Below are positions 61,958-64,000 of a stretch of 64,000 nucleotides of DNA, piece after piece; positions within the stretch are counted from its first letter, which is position 1, and every line of letters begins with the position of its first letter. The notes under the pieces are model-generated. The model was given only the letters and a program-made list of their open reading frames with translations. It was not told the origin of the DNA and did no database searches. Both the position numbers and the translations under genes were made by a program. Source of the stretch: Maritimibacter dapengensis (lineage in GTDB: Bacteria > Pseudomonadota > Alphaproteobacteria > Rhodobacterales > Rhodobacteraceae); NCBI RefSeq assembly GCF_019218265.1, contig NZ_JAHUZE010000001.1, positions 992,001 through 1,056,000 on the forward strand, written 5' to 3'.

Positions 61958-63823
61958 CTATTCCACACTCTCGTCGTCGTCGCCGCCGGACTGGTCCTCG
62001 TTCATGGCGAGGAGTTGCGTGAGCATGGCGCTTTCGATGTCGCGGTCCAGCTCGACCGCGCGTTTCTGGTAGGCTTCATTCTCGCTCGCGGGCACGTTCG
62101 GATCCCAGAAATTCGCAAGTTCGCGGATCATCTGGCGGTCGTGCTTGAAGAACGTGCGTTCGACCTCGTTCGCCTCGAACTCGGACATGCCAATATTTTC
62201 AAGCACGTAGCGGCCTGCGCGGAGCGACGAGTCGAACATTTCCCGGACGATGTCATTCGCGCCGACCTGATAGAGGGCGTAGACATGCGCGCGGTCGCGG
62301 GCGCGCACGATAATATGGAGATCGGGCCGCACCTGCCGGGCATGTGCGACGATGCGGTTTGCCGCTTCGGGGTTGTTCACGGTGACGACGAGGACCTGCG
62401 CCGTTTCGAGCCCGGCGGCCTTAAGCAGATCGGGGCGCGTCGGGTCGCCGTAAAAGCCCTTTACCCCGAACTTTCGCATCATCTGAATGGTTTGCAGATT
62501 GTTGTCGAGAACCGTGGTCTTGAAGCCGGCCGAGCGGACCAACCGGTTCACGACCTGACCGAACCGCCCGATGCCGACGATGATGACGCCGTGTTTCTCG
62601 TCGATCTCGTCTTCTTTCGCGGTCTCGGGCGCGTCTTTCGTGCGCCGCGCGTAGAGATCGTAGGCGATGAAGAAGAGGGGTGTGAACAACATGGAAAGCG
62701 CGATTACGGTGAGGAGGTCGTTGCCGATCGCGGAGGTAATGACGCCTTGCTGGCTTGAGAACGAGACCAGCAGGAAGCCGAATTCGCCGGCCTGCGCAAG
62801 GCCGAGGGTGAACAGCCACAGGTTTCGCCCGCGGAGTTTGAAGATCCAGCCGAGTGGTGCGAGAACCGCCGCTTTCGCGGCCATCAGGGCGAGCGCGAGG
62901 GCGAGGAAACGGACGGGTTCTGCGAGGAAACCGCCCACGTCCATGCCCGCGCCGACGGTGATGAAGAACAGCCCCAAAAGCAGACCCTTGAACGGTTCGA
63001 TGTCGGTTTCAAGTTCGTGGCGAAACTCGGAGTTGGCGAGCATCACGCCGGCCAGAAACGTTCCGAGTGCGGGCGAAAGGCCGACCAGATTCATGAGCGT
63101 CGCGATCCCGACGACGATGAGCAGCGCGACTGCGGTGTACATTTCACGCAGGCGGGCGGCGTCGATGAAACGAAAAAGCGGGCGTGCGAGGTATCGTCCC
63201 CCGAAGACGATGGCGAGGACCGCGCCGACGGTGGCGAGCGCGACACCCCAGGCGGGCAGGCCTTCGACGAGGGACATGACCTCATGCTCGCCGTTTTCGG
63301 GATGCGCGGCGCGGGTGGCGAGAAACGGCATCAGCGCGAGCATGGGGATGACCGCGATATCCTGCGTCAGCAGGACCGAAAACATGGATCTGCCGCCAGC
63401 GGATTGCATGAGACCCTTCTCTGTGAGGGTCTGCAGGACGATAGCGGTCGAAGAGAGCGCGAGCATCAGGCCGACTGCAAGCGCGACCTGCCAGTTCGCG
63501 CCGAGCCAGATCACCACCAGTGTCAGGAGTGCGGTGGTCACGGCGACCTGTAACCCGCCCAGGCCCATGAGCCTGTGCCGCATGTCCCACAATGCGCCGG
63601 GATCGAGTTCGAGGCCGATGATGAACAGCATCATCACGACGCCGAACTCGGCAAAATGGCGCAGGCCTTCGGCGTCGCCCGCGTCGATCCCGGTGATCGG
63701 ACCGATGAGCAGCCCGGCGACGAGGTAGCCAAGGACCGAGCCGAGACCGAGCCGCGCCGCGATCGGAACAGCGATCACGGCGGCGGCCAGATAGATCGTC
63801 GCATTGAGAAGGAATGTTTCCAT
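61958..63823 (-). CDS. CPA2-family monovalent cation:proton antiporter with TrkA-N domain (KefB/C-like)
   Basis: A 621-residue membrane antiporter. The first 380 residues are a Na+/H+ exchanger fold of about 12 helices, with FAEFGVVMMLFIIGLELDP and LALSSTAIVLQTL; then a cytosolic TrkA-N domain with the nucleotide-binding motif VIIVGIGRFGQVVNRL. Kef-like proteins exchange K+ for protons and are gated by NADH or glutathione adducts. ATG 63823 is chosen; a TTG five codons earlier is the alternative. It is convergent with cobT across 5 bp. Confidence 0.9.
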   Translation of the reverse strand: METFLLNATIYLAAAVIAVPIAARLGLGSVLGYLVAGLLIGPITGIDAGDAEGLRHFAEFGVVMMLFIIGLELDPGALWDMRHRLMGLGGLQVAVTTALLTLVVIWLGANWQVALAVGLMLALSSTAIVLQTLTEKGLMQSAGGRSMFSVLLTQDIAVIPMLALMPFLATRAAHPENGEHEVMSLVEGLPAWGVALATVGAVLAIVFGGRYLARPLFRFIDAARLREMYTAVALLIVVGIATLMNLVGLSPALGTFLAGVMLANSEFRHELETDIEPFKGLLLGLFFITVGAGMDVGGFLAEPVRFLALALALMAAKAAVLAPLGWIFKLRGRNLWLFTLGLAQAGEFGFLLVSFSSQQGVITSAIGNDLLTVIALSMLFTPLFFIAYDLYARRTKDAPETAKEDEIDEKHGVIIVGIGRFGQVVNRLVRSAGFKTTVLDNNLQTIQMMRKFGVKGFYGDPTRPDLLKAAGLETAQVLVVTVNNPEAANRIVAHARQVRPDLHIIVRARDRAHVYALYQVGANDIVREMFDSSLRAGRYVLENIGMSEFEANEVERTFFKHDRQMIRELANFWDPNVPASENEAYQKRAVELDRDIESAMLTQLLAMNEDQSGGDDDESVE

Positions 63824-63889
63824 AACTTCATATCGCAAGGGTCGCGAAGCTTGGCAACGGCGACCGCCAATGTCATCGGCGAAAAGACG

Positions 63890-64000
63890 TCAGTTCCCGA
63901 GCGAGTCCTGAATTTCGCGCCCGAGACGTATGATCTGATCAAGTCTTGCGCTGATCCGGTCCTGGAAGACCTTGAGTTGTGCGATGATGTCTCCGAGGCT
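63890..64000 (-). CDS. 3' end of an unknown gene (partial)
   Basis: On the minus strand a frame enters from beyond the window and ends at TGA 63892-63890, giving 36 residues: amphipathic helix-like (LGDIIAQLKVFQDRI, then RLDQIIRLGREIQDSLGN). It may be a coiled-coil or membrane-associated protein. The start and most of the gene lie outside the window, so no family can be assigned. Confidence 0.5.
   Translation of the reverse strand, partial: SLGDIIAQLKVFQDRISARLDQIIRLGREIQDSLGN

Overview
The window is a GC-rich, gene-dense chromosomal segment of an alphaproteobacterium, most likely Rhodobacteraceae (Roseobacter group). Support: the gene order ybgC-tolQRAB-pal-cpoB-tilS-ftsH; neighbouring fhs and folD genes; small families typical of Rhodobacterales (DUF6324, DUF6476, MmcB); a tRNA-His without G-1 and with A73, as in alphaproteobacteria; a GTTC-N7-GTTC LexA box; GANTC (CcrM) sites; and a RibB fused to a degenerate RibA-like domain. 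No phage, insertion sequence or CRISPR array was seen.

Layout. 1-1.6 kb: end of ruvA, a small membrane protein, ruvB. 1.7-5.9 kb: M20 amidohydrolase, moaA (minus), lipoprotein, unknown protein, thpR. 5.9-14.8 kb: the Tol-Pal envelope operon, then tilS and ftsH, closed by a strong terminator. 15-20.4 kb: methyltransferase, MOSC protein, then a folate C1 block (fhs, divergent folD paralogue, chorismate-mutase-like gene, canonical folD). 20.4-27.6 kb: TetR regulator, secreted proteins, dnaG-rpoD, one AT-richer probably acquired gene, yjbQ. 27.7-39.8 kb: nrdR-ribD ... ribE-unknown-MBL-ribBX-ribH-nusB, with a capsule export block (kpsC, wza/kpsD-like, an amber-interrupted TPR gene, kpsS) lodged between ribD and ribE. 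40-45 kb: small membrane protein behind tandem 11-bp repeats, nitroreductase, a probable small RNA gene, LexA-controlled mmcB, tRNA-His, rluD-type synthase, rpoH. 44.6-55.7 kb: oxidoreductase, M19 dipeptidase, DksA-like protein, pepF, a TadG/TadE-type trio, pirin, lipase-like hydrolase, SCP2 protein. 55.7-64 kb: Suv3-like helicase and S4 protein, ferredoxin, carD, cobS/cobT, a CPA2 antiporter and the end of one further gene.

How it works together. Most of the window is core physiology: envelope integrity (Tol-Pal), recombination, replication and sigma factors, riboflavin and folate C1 metabolism, capsule export. The most interesting material is regulatory: six GANTC sites and a 10-bp hairpin ahead of rpoD, four helically phased 11-bp repeats ahead of a small membrane protein, a roughly 200-nt RNA gene with its own promoter and terminator, matching RpoH-type promoters ahead of ftsH and rpoH, and a family of GC hairpins with a conserved A/T-rich tail at gene 3' ends. 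Among proteins, the first FolD paralogue has lost the usual catalytic lysine.

All calls come from reading the sequence; no database search was run.
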